In this document: in pieces, positions 1 to 9,646 of the stretch
Layout: every line of letters starts with the position of its first letter
Numbering within the stretch: the stretch's first letter is position 1
Assembly (NCBI GenBank): GCA_047495785.1
Contig: JBLDXI010000007.1
Coordinates: forward strand, 1 to 64,000
Length of the DNA: 64,000 nt
From: Lepidodermella squamata
Taxonomy: Eukaryota > Gastrotricha
Reading direction: 5' to 3'
Notes under the pieces: model-generated
Seen by the model: only the letters and a program-made list of their open reading frames with translations
Databases searched by the model: none
Told to the model about the DNA's origin: nothing
Translations under genes and position numbers: made by a program

Positions 1-16
1 ACACATCTCGTGAGAG

Positions 17-1094
17 TTGGTTCGACTGTCGGTACAATCAGATTACATTTCTTCCGTCGAAGGGCCTAGGCAATCACAACAGACTACAAACTCTTCTACT
101 CCAAGGCAACAAGCTGACAACTTTACCGCTTGAATTGGGCCTTGTTAAAACTCTTCGCGAAATTCAGTTTGCATTCAATCCTCTGGAGTTCCCCAATCAA
201 GACATATTATCTCAAGGCACCATGGTGATCAAGAATTTTTTAGGAGCTGTTTTGCAAACGAACGGAAGGGTCTTGAACGTGTTGATTGACGATTCAGCAG
301 CTAATGATACCAATGATGAAGCAAACAGAGGGGACAATGGAAGAGAGAAGCAGCGAAAAGGCTCAGATTCGCCATTTCTTTCTCCTCATCTCCGCAAAAA
401 ATTTTCCTCTAGCGTTGTGAGTATCGACGATAAACTGAAAAGTAAAGCCAACTTGAACACCCATGCAATGGTGGGCACGCCTGAGTTACCCTCAACGGAT
501 GTTCTCCTGATAAAAGTTAAGGAACAAAAATCTAGGGAAGCTCAAAAGAAAAAACTGATGAAAATCGACAAGGTTCTGCAGCGGCAGAGGGACGCACAAG
601 CAATTGACGATTGGAGAAAAGAGACGAAGGAATTACAGCGCCGCAAAGAGCTCGAGAAGCGATACAACGGTGGAAAGTTGGATTACGATGAGCCCGCTCG
701 GATCGCCCCGTTCGGTGTTAGCGACTCTGAAATGCGCATGAAAACCGATTCAGAACGGAGGTCGCATTCGCCTGTAACGCAAAAACCAAGACCTCTGTCA
801 CCAGAGACCGTGGAACGTCTCGAAAAAATCCAAGCTGAGAAAGATGTCGAGCTAACTGTTATGATAAAAGATCACATGACCCGAGTTGTCAGCAGAACCA
901 AAGGCAGAAGCCGAGATAAGACTGCAGATACCGCAACTGCTCAGGACGAGTTGAATATTGCGAAGCAAGAGCTTGAAATTGCCCAGCGGCTTCAGCAAGA
1001 AGTCAGTCGACGCCGGAAAGAAATGGAATTTCGGATGAATATGATTCAACAAAAACTTGCTGCTAGAGTAACTGAGCATGTTGGCAAGAAATAA
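17..1094 (+). pseudogene. LRRC27-like gene, left copy, 5'-truncated
   Basis: This copy is identical to the 3' two-thirds of the complete gene at 7605-8936. It enters in frame at the last leucine-rich repeats (from about the WFDCRYNQ repeat) and runs through the charged coiled-coil tail to TAA at 1092-1094. Homology ends at base 17; bases 1-16 keep the frame open but encode unrelated residues, so the first LRRs and the start codon are absent in this window. Either a duplication breakpoint cut the gene or the window edge lies at an assembly junction. If expressed, it would need a new promoter and start; the first in-frame candidates lie inside the former coding sequence. I treat it as a broken copy. 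Confidence 0.75.
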
Positions 1095-1357
1095 TGCGTT
1101 CGACTGAATATTTTATATAATGTTGCCTGTCTAACCTTCAATGCATTTACAAAAATATAAAATCTCTATTTTATGTGGTGTGCATTTAATCGATAACAAA
1201 AAATATTATTTTGGACCTACTAAATTGTTCCATGAATATTAAAAGTCTGTGATATCGATTCTATCGAAAAACTTGAGCTGTGTCGCAAAAATAAAGGTAG
1301 ATCGTCTAATCGAATATTTAATTGTTATTTTTTTATTTAGATGAGGAGGAAACATCT

Positions 1358-2721
1358 ATGATTATTCGCTCCTTGCAAAACGCCATCCAGTACTCGAAGC
1401 GACTTACAGAAACTCAAAACCATGGTCAATCATTCCAGAACGTAGTTCCTGACTTGCTCATCGAAGCCACTCATCCGGTTTTCTCCGTTGCGTTGTCCAA
1501 CGATGGCTCTTTACTGGCGATCGGACGACAAAATGGTGTCTTAGACGTCGTTAACACTTGTACGCGACGCATTGCTCATCAATTTTCGGCAACATCAACA
1601 GCTTTGCTCGAGTCAAACTTGCCAATAATATCGTCCAAATTTGGCGTCGCCAATACTCATCTTGTTGCAGCCAGTTGTTCTGGTGAAATATTCGTTTGTA
1701 ACTCGGAAAATGGCTCAAAATCCATGGTCACTGGGACCGATAAGATACCAGATATCATGTCAATGGATTTGTCATCATCGACTTCGCCCCACTTGGTAGC
1801 CGGTTATAAAGATGGGAATATTCGAATATTTGACGTTTCTTCGTCTAAGGTTTGCATTTAGCATTTAAGTTCAAATTCCGTTTGCAATGAAGGATTGATT
1901 TCAGGTAACACGGGAAATTGAGAGATCCAGTGGTACGGCTTTACTGGGCGAGGGATCCGATGATGGACACTCCATGAGAGTGACGGCTGTGAAATGGATT
2001 CCGTCTGGCTATGACAACATTTTCATTTCAGCCGGCTGGGACAGCTTGGTCAAAGTTTGGGATATTCGCCTACCCTCTCCTCTCGTCAAACAGTTCACGG
2101 GCGCTCGAATCTATGGTGAAGGTCTCGACGTGAAGGACAGAATTATTCTCGCGGCTTGCTGGTCAAAGACTGATCAACTTCAAATTTTTGATCTAGCTAG
2201 CAGTCGACGCTTGCTGACGGCCACATCCCCTTTCCCGTGTGATTATTTTTACGCCGGGAGAATTCTTTCAACTCTTGACAGCTTCGTTGGCGCTGGCGAT
2301 GTTGCCCCTGACGGCAAGTTGAGCCTGAAAACTGTAGTTGGCGGCTGCGCTGGCGTTCTTTCAGTATTAGGCATTGAAGAATGCGATTCATCCGGCACGG
2401 ATGAAGGTTTTTCGGTAGGCTAATTTTTATTTTGAAATTGAGTATTACCAAATTGGCCACACTATGACTTGGAATAAGGGCAAGAGAATCATCTCTAGCA
2501 AACTAATTAACGCTTTAAATCAAATTTTACGAATTGTTTGTGTTAATTTTCAGGTTTCTCCCCTCGCAACGTATCAGCCCGACCTGCCAGAATCCGGAAA
2601 AGTAGTCACTATAAACTGCCTCGATGCAAAATCTCAATCAAGTGCCAAGGATTCCAACCCTGCAACGATCGTTGCCATCGGTCTCAACGACGGCCGTTGT
2701 TATCTCTGCAAATTATTGTGA
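1358..2721 (+). CDS. WD40-repeat protein, left-arm copy
   Basis: The exons are 1358-1849, 1905-2414 and 2554-2721 (55- and 139-nt GT-AG introns), giving 389 aa from the ATG at 1358. The protein has WD-repeat features: SVALSNDGSLLAIGRQNG near the N-terminus, LVAGYKDGNIRIFD, and VKWIPSGYD..FISAGWDSLVKVWDIR in the middle, and it ends in IVAIGLNDGRCYLCKLL. I see about five repeats, possibly closed by a degenerate sixth or seventh. I cannot name the family. The start is uncertain: an acceptor ends at 1340, and an upstream donor (1297) would join an exon encoding IEKLELCRKNK in frame, so there may be an earlier coding exon. A poly(A) signal AATAAA lies at 2746-2751. The gene converges on the membrane-protein gene, with 64 bp between stop codons. 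It is identical to the copy at 5978-7341. Confidence 0.85.
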
Positions 2722-2785
2722 TATTTAAAATCGATCTCATGAACAAATAAAAGCGAGGTGCTTTCAAATATCAAAAATGTTTTAT

Positions 2786-4134
2786 TCATCCGTTTCCAGC
2801 GTTATTAAACATATGAGTGATGTTTTTGTAAGACATCTCGAATTCCTGATTAGACCTATGCGACCTGGGCAGGCCTGTTCTAGGCAATGGCATTTCGCCT
2901 GGCGGACGTGATAAATGCGTTCTTGCTATCGTGTTCGCATAACGCGCTAATAACTTGGGTGAACCATCTGACGTGTGACTTTCACGAACACTCCTCGAAA
3001 TTCCCTCGTGGCGCCTGATTCGCTGGCTCTGCGTCAGCTCTTCCTCAGGGTCGAAAGAATCGAAATCGAAGCTGGTTGATATTCTAGCGTCGACTTCGCC
3101 GTTAGAAATTGACGACGAATCTATCGTCAGATCTGGGTTAGAAAGTTGATCGATGGGCGGTAACATCGCAACATTCAGCGGTGACATGGGTGTTATGACA
3201 TGAGTCAGCCGTGATAACCGCGGCAATGGCGGGCCTTTTACGCGTGGTATTAGTGAGTCAATGTTTGGTAAATTGTCTACTGGTGACGAAGGTTGAGTAG
3301 GTTGATCTGGCTGTTGCGGTGATTCAGTCGCCGTAGCAGCCTCGGCCTCTCGTTTCCTCCTCGCTCTTTTCCGACATTTCACGCAAACGCAAATGCAGGC
3401 AAAAATAACGAGGAAAAAGGCAAAAACGGCATAAGCAGCTAGAAAAACCAGCCAATTGACTATGCAGTAGTAATTCCGGTCGCTTGAGAAACAAACAGAT
3501 TTCGAAGTATCGCAGTTTCGGCAAAGCGAGAGAACTAAGACTGTTAAATTAAGGTGTTGTTCTTCTGCCGATTTTTCGATAAAAGCTTGCACTGAACCAG
3601 TTGTAGTTGTCTGTTTCTTGTAATAAAATACCGCTAAGGCGAGAACATGAGGTTTTGCCGCGTCTGAAAACGAAAGCACTTCAACGGCCCGACATTCATG
3701 GCTAGGATCGTAGCGGCAAAGAGAAGCTATTGTTTCGGTGTAGTTGCCATGGAGGTAGAAGCAGGATTCCTGCATAAAAATCGTTCCATTCAATAAACAA
3801 TCGTTCCACTCAAACTTTTCGTTTGTAGACATATTTTCAATGAGCGTAATTTCAGTATGAAACGGCATAAAACCAGCATATTTCGAATCTAAAAAAAACG
3901 GAAGTTCGAACGATATCTTCGAAAAGAAGCGATATACCCACCTGTTCTTTCTATTGAACTGAATGAGATTGGGATATTTTGAGGCTGAATATGATTGTAG
4001 CTTCTGTTGTTTCTTTCGCTTGCAGATTGAGGAAATGATGATGTAAAACTGAGGGTCGGCATGAGATTCACGGCAGTAAATGTTAGCAAAATTTGACTAA
4101 GGCGTGTTAACCTCGATAGATTGTTCGAAAACAT
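2786..4134 (-). CDS. Single-pass membrane protein with signal peptide, left-arm copy
   Basis: The exons are 4134-3942 and 3888-2786 (53-nt intron), giving 431 aa. It is the mirror of the copy at 4565-5913. The N-terminus is hydrophobic (QILLTFTAVNLMPTLSFTSS) and reads as a signal peptide. The ectodomain has about nine cysteines and several N-glycosylation sites (NGT, NYT, NLT). One transmembrane helix of about 25 residues (core LVFLAAYAVFAFFLVIFACI) is followed by a basic stop-transfer run (KCRKRARRKRE) and a long Ser/Pro-rich cytoplasmic tail. No known domain is evident, so receptor or adhesion function is only a guess. The poly(A) signal AATAAA overlaps the stop codon. The two copies are divergently transcribed from the palindrome centre, with 430 bp between their ATGs. 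Confidence 0.82.
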
Positions 4135-4279
4135 GGACTTGCTAGCTTGTAACCAGAAAACGTGCGCCAAATCTCATATTGCAGATGGCAGCGATGGGTG
4201 GCAATAAAGATAATTGTTTGCCACTGTAAGTTTTTTCGGAAGCTGATATTTGCGTTAAAATTGTTGTATGAGCGTTTCT

Positions 4280-4419
4280 CCAGAATTCGCTTTCCTGTCA
4301 CGCCTATGTTTACGCTGATTGAGCGCAGCCGCGCACAATTTTTTGTCGTCGCAAATACGAGCGATAAGAAAATTGCTCAGAGGGTATAGATTGAGCTGTA
4401 AACTTAATGTAGAATTCTC
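4280..4419. promoter_or_regulatory. Palindrome spacer and probable bidirectional promoter region
   Basis: This is the only single-copy DNA between the two identical, divergently transcribed membrane-protein genes (ATGs at 4134 on minus and 4565 on plus). With the flanking 5' parts of the arms it must contain both promoters. No convincing TATA box is visible on either strand near the expected positions. The short motif GGGTATAGA at about 4381 is the nearest AT-rich candidate. AGAATTC occurs near both edges. Confidence 0.4.
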
Positions 4420-4564
4420 AGAAACGCTCATACAACAATTTTAACGCAAATATCAGCTTCCGAAAAAACTTACAGTGGCAAACAATTATCTTTATTGCCA
4501 CCCATCGCTGCCATCTGCAATATGAGATTTGGCGCACGTTTTCTGGTTACAAGCTAGCAAGTCC

Positions 4565-5913
4565 ATGTTTTCGAACAATCTATCGAGGTTAACACGCCTT
4601 AGTCAAATTTTGCTAACATTTACTGCCGTGAATCTCATGCCGACCCTCAGTTTTACATCATCATTTCCTCAATCTGCAAGCGAAAGAAACAACAGAAGCT
4701 ACAATCATATTCAGCCTCAAAATATCCCAATCTCATTCAGTTCAATAGAAAGAACAGGTGGGTATATCGCTTCTTTTCGAAGATATCGTTCGAACTTCCG
4801 TTTTTTTTAGATTCGAAATATGCTGGTTTTATGCCGTTTCATACTGAAATTACGCTCATTGAAAATATGTCTACAAACGAAAAGTTTGAGTGGAACGATT
4901 GTTTATTGAATGGAACGATTTTTATGCAGGAATCCTGCTTCTACCTCCATGGCAACTACACCGAAACAATAGCTTCTCTTTGCCGCTACGATCCTAGCCA
5001 TGAATGTCGGGCCGTTGAAGTGCTTTCGTTTTCAGACGCGGCAAAACCTCATGTTCTCGCCTTAGCGGTATTTTATTACAAGAAACAGACAACTACAACT
5101 GGTTCAGTGCAAGCTTTTATCGAAAAATCGGCAGAAGAACAACACCTTAATTTAACAGTCTTAGTTCTCTCGCTTTGCCGAAACTGCGATACTTCGAAAT
5201 CTGTTTGTTTCTCAAGCGACCGGAATTACTACTGCATAGTCAATTGGCTGGTTTTTCTAGCTGCTTATGCCGTTTTTGCCTTTTTCCTCGTTATTTTTGC
5301 CTGCATTTGCGTTTGCGTGAAATGTCGGAAAAGAGCGAGGAGGAAACGAGAGGCCGAGGCTGCTACGGCGACTGAATCACCGCAACAGCCAGATCAACCT
5401 ACTCAACCTTCGTCACCAGTAGACAATTTACCAAACATTGACTCACTAATACCACGCGTAAAAGGCCCGCCATTGCCGCGGTTATCACGGCTGACTCATG
5501 TCATAACACCCATGTCACCGCTGAATGTTGCGATGTTACCGCCCATCGATCAACTTTCTAACCCAGATCTGACGATAGATTCGTCGTCAATTTCTAACGG
5601 CGAAGTCGACGCTAGAATATCAACCAGCTTCGATTTCGATTCTTTCGACCCTGAGGAAGAGCTGACGCAGAGCCAGCGAATCAGGCGCCACGAGGGAATT
5701 TCGAGGAGTGTTCGTGAAAGTCACACGTCAGATGGTTCACCCAAGTTATTAGCGCGTTATGCGAACACGATAGCAAGAACGCATTTATCACGTCCGCCAG
5801 GCGAAATGCCATTGCCTAGAACAGGCCTGCCCAGGTCGCATAGGTCTAATCAGGAATTCGAGATGTCTTACAAAAACATCACTCATATGTTTAATAACGC
5901 TGGAAACGGATGA
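4565..5913 (+). CDS. Single-pass membrane protein with signal peptide, right-arm copy
   Basis: The exons are 4565-4757 and 4811-5913. The junction codon G|AT restores frame (ERT-DSKYAGF), giving 431 aa. I start at the ATG at 4565 because the hydrophobic stretch that follows makes a credible signal peptide; the frame is open a little upstream but with no ATG. Layout: signal peptide about 1-35, cysteine-containing glycosylated ectodomain to about residue 210, one transmembrane helix, basic anchor, then a roughly 190-residue tail rich in Ser, Pro and acidic residues with PP and SP motifs that could take phosphorylation. I do not recognise the family. It is identical to the left copy. The poly(A) signal overlaps the stop (AATAAA at 5913-5918). 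Confidence 0.82.
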
Positions 5914-5977
5914 ATAAAACATTTTTGATATTTGAAAGCACCTCGCTTTTATTTGTTCATGAGATCGATTTTAAATA

Positions 5978-7341
5978 TCACAATAATTTGCAGAGATAAC
6001 AACGGCCGTCGTTGAGACCGATGGCAACGATCGTTGCAGGGTTGGAATCCTTGGCACTTGATTGAGATTTTGCATCGAGGCAGTTTATAGTGACTACTTT
6101 TCCGGATTCTGGCAGGTCGGGCTGATACGTTGCGAGGGGAGAAACCTGAAAATTAACACAAACAATTCGTAAAATTTGATTTAAAGCGTTAATTAGTTTG
6201 CTAGAGATGATTCTCTTGCCCTTATTCCAAGTCATAGTGTGGCCAATTTGGTAATACTCAATTTCAAAATAAAAATTAGCCTACCGAAAAACCTTCATCC
6301 GTGCCGGATGAATCGCATTCTTCAATGCCTAATACTGAAAGAACGCCAGCGCAGCCGCCAACTACAGTTTTCAGGCTCAACTTGCCGTCAGGGGCAACAT
6401 CGCCAGCGCCAACGAAGCTGTCAAGAGTTGAAAGAATTCTCCCGGCGTAAAAATAATCACACGGGAAAGGGGATGTGGCCGTCAGCAAGCGTCGACTGCT
6501 AGCTAGATCAAAAATTTGAAGTTGATCAGTCTTTGACCAGCAAGCCGCGAGAATAATTCTGTCCTTCACGTCGAGACCTTCACCATAGATTCGAGCGCCC
6601 GTGAACTGTTTGACGAGAGGAGAGGGTAGGCGAATATCCCAAACTTTGACCAAGCTGTCCCAGCCGGCTGAAATGAAAATGTTGTCATAGCCAGACGGAA
6701 TCCATTTCACAGCCGTCACTCTCATGGAGTGTCCATCATCGGATCCCTCGCCCAGTAAAGCCGTACCACTGGATCTCTCAATTTCCCGTGTTACCTGAAA
6801 TCAATCCTTCATTGCAAACGGAATTTGAACTTAAATGCTAAATGCAAACCTTAGACGAAGAAACGTCAAATATTCGAATATTCCCATCTTTATAACCGGC
6901 TACCAAGTGGGGCGAAGTCGATGATGACAAATCCATTGACATGATATCTGGTATCTTATCGGTCCCAGTGACCATGGATTTTGAGCCATTTTCCGAGTTA
7001 CAAACGAATATTTCACCAGAACAACTGGCTGCAACAAGATGAGTATTGGCGACGCCAAATTTGGACGATATTATTGGCAAGTTTGACTCGAGCAAAGCTG
7101 TTGATGTTGCCGAAAATTGATGAGCAATGCGTCGCGTACAAGTGTTAACGACGTCTAAGACACCATTTTGTCGTCCGATCGCCAGTAAAGAGCCATCGTT
7201 GGACAACGCAACGGAGAAAACCGGATGAGTGGCTTCGATGAGCAAGTCAGGAACTACGTTCTGGAATGATTGACCATGGTTTTGAGTTTCTGTAAGTCGC
7301 TTCGAGTACTGGATGGCGTTTTGCAAGGAGCGAATAATCAT
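5978..7341 (-). CDS. WD40-repeat protein, right-arm copy
   Basis: The exons are 7341-6850, 6794-6285 and 6145-5978, giving 389 aa identical to the left-arm copy (see 1358-2721 for domains). The gene sits between the convergent membrane-protein gene (64 bp between stops) and the intact LRRC27-like gene upstream on the same strand (about 260 bp between that stop and this ATG). The order LRRC27-like then WD40, both on minus, together with the acceptor before the WD40 ATG, would suit co-transcription. Copy number, function and family remain open. Confidence 0.85.
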
Positions 7342-7604
7342 AGATGTTTCCTCCTCATCTAAATAAAAAAATAACAATTAAATATTCGATTAGACGATCT
7401 ACCTTTATTTTTGCGACACAGCTCAAGTTTTTCGATAGAATCGATATCACAGACTTTTAATATTCATGGAACAATTTAGTAGGTCCAAAATAATATTTTT
7501 TGTTATCGATTAAATGCACACCACATAAAATAGAGATTTTATATTTTTGTAAATGCATTGAAGGTTAGACAGGCAACATTATATAAAATATTCAGTCGAA
7601 CGCA

Positions 7605-8936
7605 TTATTTCTTGCCAACATGCTCAGTTACTCTAGCAGCAAGTTTTTGTTGAATCATATTCATCCGAAATTCCATTTCTTTCCGGCGTCGACTGACTTC
7701 TTGCTGAAGCCGCTGGGCAATTTCAAGCTCTTGCTTCGCAATATTCAACTCGTCCTGAGCAGTTGCGGTATCTGCAGTCTTATCTCGGCTTCTGCCTTTG
7801 GTTCTGCTGACAACTCGGGTCATGTGATCTTTTATCATAACAGTTAGCTCGACATCTTTCTCAGCTTGGATTTTTTCGAGACGTTCCACGGTCTCTGGTG
7901 ACAGAGGTCTTGGTTTTTGCGTTACAGGCGAATGCGACCTCCGTTCTGAATCGGTTTTCATGCGCATTTCAGAGTCGCTAACACCGAACGGGGCGATCCG
8001 AGCGGGCTCATCGTAATCCAACTTTCCACCGTTGTATCGCTTCTCGAGCTCTTTGCGGCGCTGTAATTCCTTCGTCTCTTTTCTCCAATCGTCAATTGCT
8101 TGTGCGTCCCTCTGCCGCTGCAGAACCTTGTCGATTTTCATCAGTTTTTTCTTTTGAGCTTCCCTAGATTTTTGTTCCTTAACTTTTATCAGGAGAACAT
8201 CCGTTGAGGGTAACTCAGGCGTGCCCACCATTGCATGGGTGTTCAAGTTGGCTTTACTTTTCAGTTTATCGTCGATACTCACAACGCTAGAGGAAAATTT
8301 TTTGCGGAGATGAGGAGAAAGAAATGGCGAATCTGAGCCTTTTCGCTGCTTCTCTCTTCCATTGTCCCCTCTGTTTGCTTCATCATTGGTATCATTAGCT
8401 GCTGAATCGTCAATCAACACGTTCAAGACCCTTCCGTTCGTTTGCAAAACAGCTCCTAAAAAATTCTTGATCACCATGGTGCCTTGAGATAATATGTCTT
8501 GATTGGGGAACTCCAGAGGATTGAATGCAAACTGAATTTCGCGAAGAGTTTTAACAAGGCCCAATTCAAGCGGTAAAGTTGTCAGCTTGTTGCCTTGGAG
8601 TAGAAGAGTTTGTAGTCTGTTGTGATTGCCTAGGCCCTTCGACGGAAGAAATGTAATCTGATTGTACCGACAGTCGAACCAAGATAACAATGGAAACGAC
8701 TCGAAGAAAGATTCAGGAAGTGAGCAAAGTTTATTGGTATTAATATTGAGATACTGCACAGTGTTGAAATCCAAAACCGCAGGTGGCAGGGTAACAAGTT
8801 GCCTACGGGAAACATCCACCCACGGAATTCCTCGACGCTTGTAAAACTCAATTGCGCTATCGATATCATTTTCTCTTGAATTTGTTGCGCCAGTATTCTC
8901 TGTTGATTCTACTTCTTGCAAGCTAGACAGCAGCAT
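7605..8936 (-). CDS. LRRC27-like leucine-rich repeat protein, complete copy
   Basis: One exon encodes 443 aa from the ATG at 8936. Residues of about 30-150 hold roughly five short LRRs (YLNINTNKLCSLP, FDCRYNQITFLP, TLLLQGNKLTTLPLELG) capped by NPLEFPNQDI, which closely resembles the conserved 'PLEFP' cap of vertebrate LRRC27. The rest is highly charged, with long coiled-coil stretches (EQKSREAQKKK, QDELNIAKQELEIAQRLQQE), also as in LRRC27. The molecular role of LRRC27 is poorly known. The frame is open upstream of the ATG, but an acceptor (TTGTTCAG, exon beginning at 8954) lies just before it, so the mRNA probably begins there by cis- or trans-splicing. The right-arm homology ends inside this gene at 8682. 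Confidence 0.72.
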   Translation of the reverse strand: MLLSSLQEVESTENTGATNSRENDIDSAIEFYKRRGIPWVDVSRRQLVTLPPAVLDFNTVQYLNINTNKLCSLPESFFESFPLLSWFDCRYNQITFLPSKGLGNHNRLQTLLLQGNKLTTLPLELGLVKTLREIQFAFNPLEFPNQDILSQGTMVIKNFLGAVLQTNGRVLNVLIDDSAANDTNDEANRGDNGREKQRKGSDSPFLSPHLRKKFSSSVVSIDDKLKSKANLNTHAMVGTPELPSTDVLLIKVKEQKSREAQKKKLMKIDKVLQRQRDAQAIDDWRKETKELQRRKELEKRYNGGKLDYDEPARIAPFGVSDSEMRMKTDSERRSHSPVTQKPRPLSPETVERLEKIQAEKDVELTVMIKDHMTRVVSRTKGRSRDKTADTATAQDELNIAKQELEIAQRLQQEVSRRRKEMEFRMNMIQQKLAARVTEHVGKK

Positions 8937-8953
8937 TTCTGTAGACTGGTTAT

Positions 8954-9646
8954 TCTGAACAAAATATCTAAAAAGCATGAGAAGAAGTAGGTAAATTTGC
9001 AAAGAGAAATATTCAATAGATTACAAAAGTAACGATTGAGAACGCCAAATTTTAACAATAAAAACTTGTGAAATGTAAAAGAACAGCCTTCAATCATCGA
9101 GAAAAGGCGTTTGATAAGTATCCCAGCGACTAGCAATATCACTACCCAGAATAGGAACCTGATGATGACCGGGGCATTATTAGGTACCAGATAAAAATTA
9201 CGGTTTCACAACGTCCATGATTGTTCGGTGAGGTCGCTAATAATCGGTGGGTAAATGAGTAGATGAGAGCCCGAAGCCAAAATCGTATGCGGCGTGACTA
9301 AGGACGCTTTATTACAAAATATTTAGAAAACATTACTTTTTAAATTTTAGTTTATTGTGTAAAATTTGTATAATTAAATGTCAATGCCAATAAGGTCACG
9401 TGACCAGTTGACCCCTGACCCAAATTCGGTGATTCAAGACGCTGTGCACGTGTTTCTCTAGGGTTTTTCCGTCTCGGGTCTCCTGCATGCTTACAGGTGG
9501 TTTTCCGTTTTTTAATCGGAAATACATGTATATTGCTTCAATTATCTACTCGGCACTGTTTTCCTAAATTGCCGAAGCTTGTGATTTATTGATCAGTCAC
9601 TTGCTGGTCTGTCGGTCATTGAACTACGTTCTGAAGTTCAAGCAGA
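8954..9646. other. Divergent intergenic region
   Basis: This lies between the 5' end of the minus-strand LRRC27-like gene and the plus-strand ICE1-like gene. No credible coding exon is seen on either strand. It should contain both promoters; no TATA box stands out. The sequence is mixed, with a GC-richer block at about 9400-9500. Confidence 0.5.

Larger units (their letters stand above)
17..8682. repeat. Perfect 4.26-kb inverted duplication (palindrome) with 140-bp spacer
   Basis: Bases 17-4279 are the reverse complement of 4420-8682 (paired positions sum to 8699). The genes in both arms translate identically and every stretch compared matched, so the arms look 100% identical including introns and intergenic DNA. 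The spacer is 4280-4419. At the outer end identity stops sharply at 17/8682: the right arm continues into the rest of an LRRC27-like gene, whereas bases 1-16 are unrelated to it. At the inner end AGAATTC occurs on both sides of the spacer (4282-4288 and 4411-4417), just past the last matching base. The arms hold two full copies of a WD40 gene and of a membrane-protein gene. It is either a very recent inverted duplication, a gene-converted palindrome, or a fold-back assembly/read chimera; sequence alone cannot decide. Confidence 0.97.

Noticed and set aside
852-1079. 75-codon frame opposite the LRRC27-like gene
   Set aside because: Lies antisense within the coiled-coil coding region and mirrors its codon pattern; no independent support.
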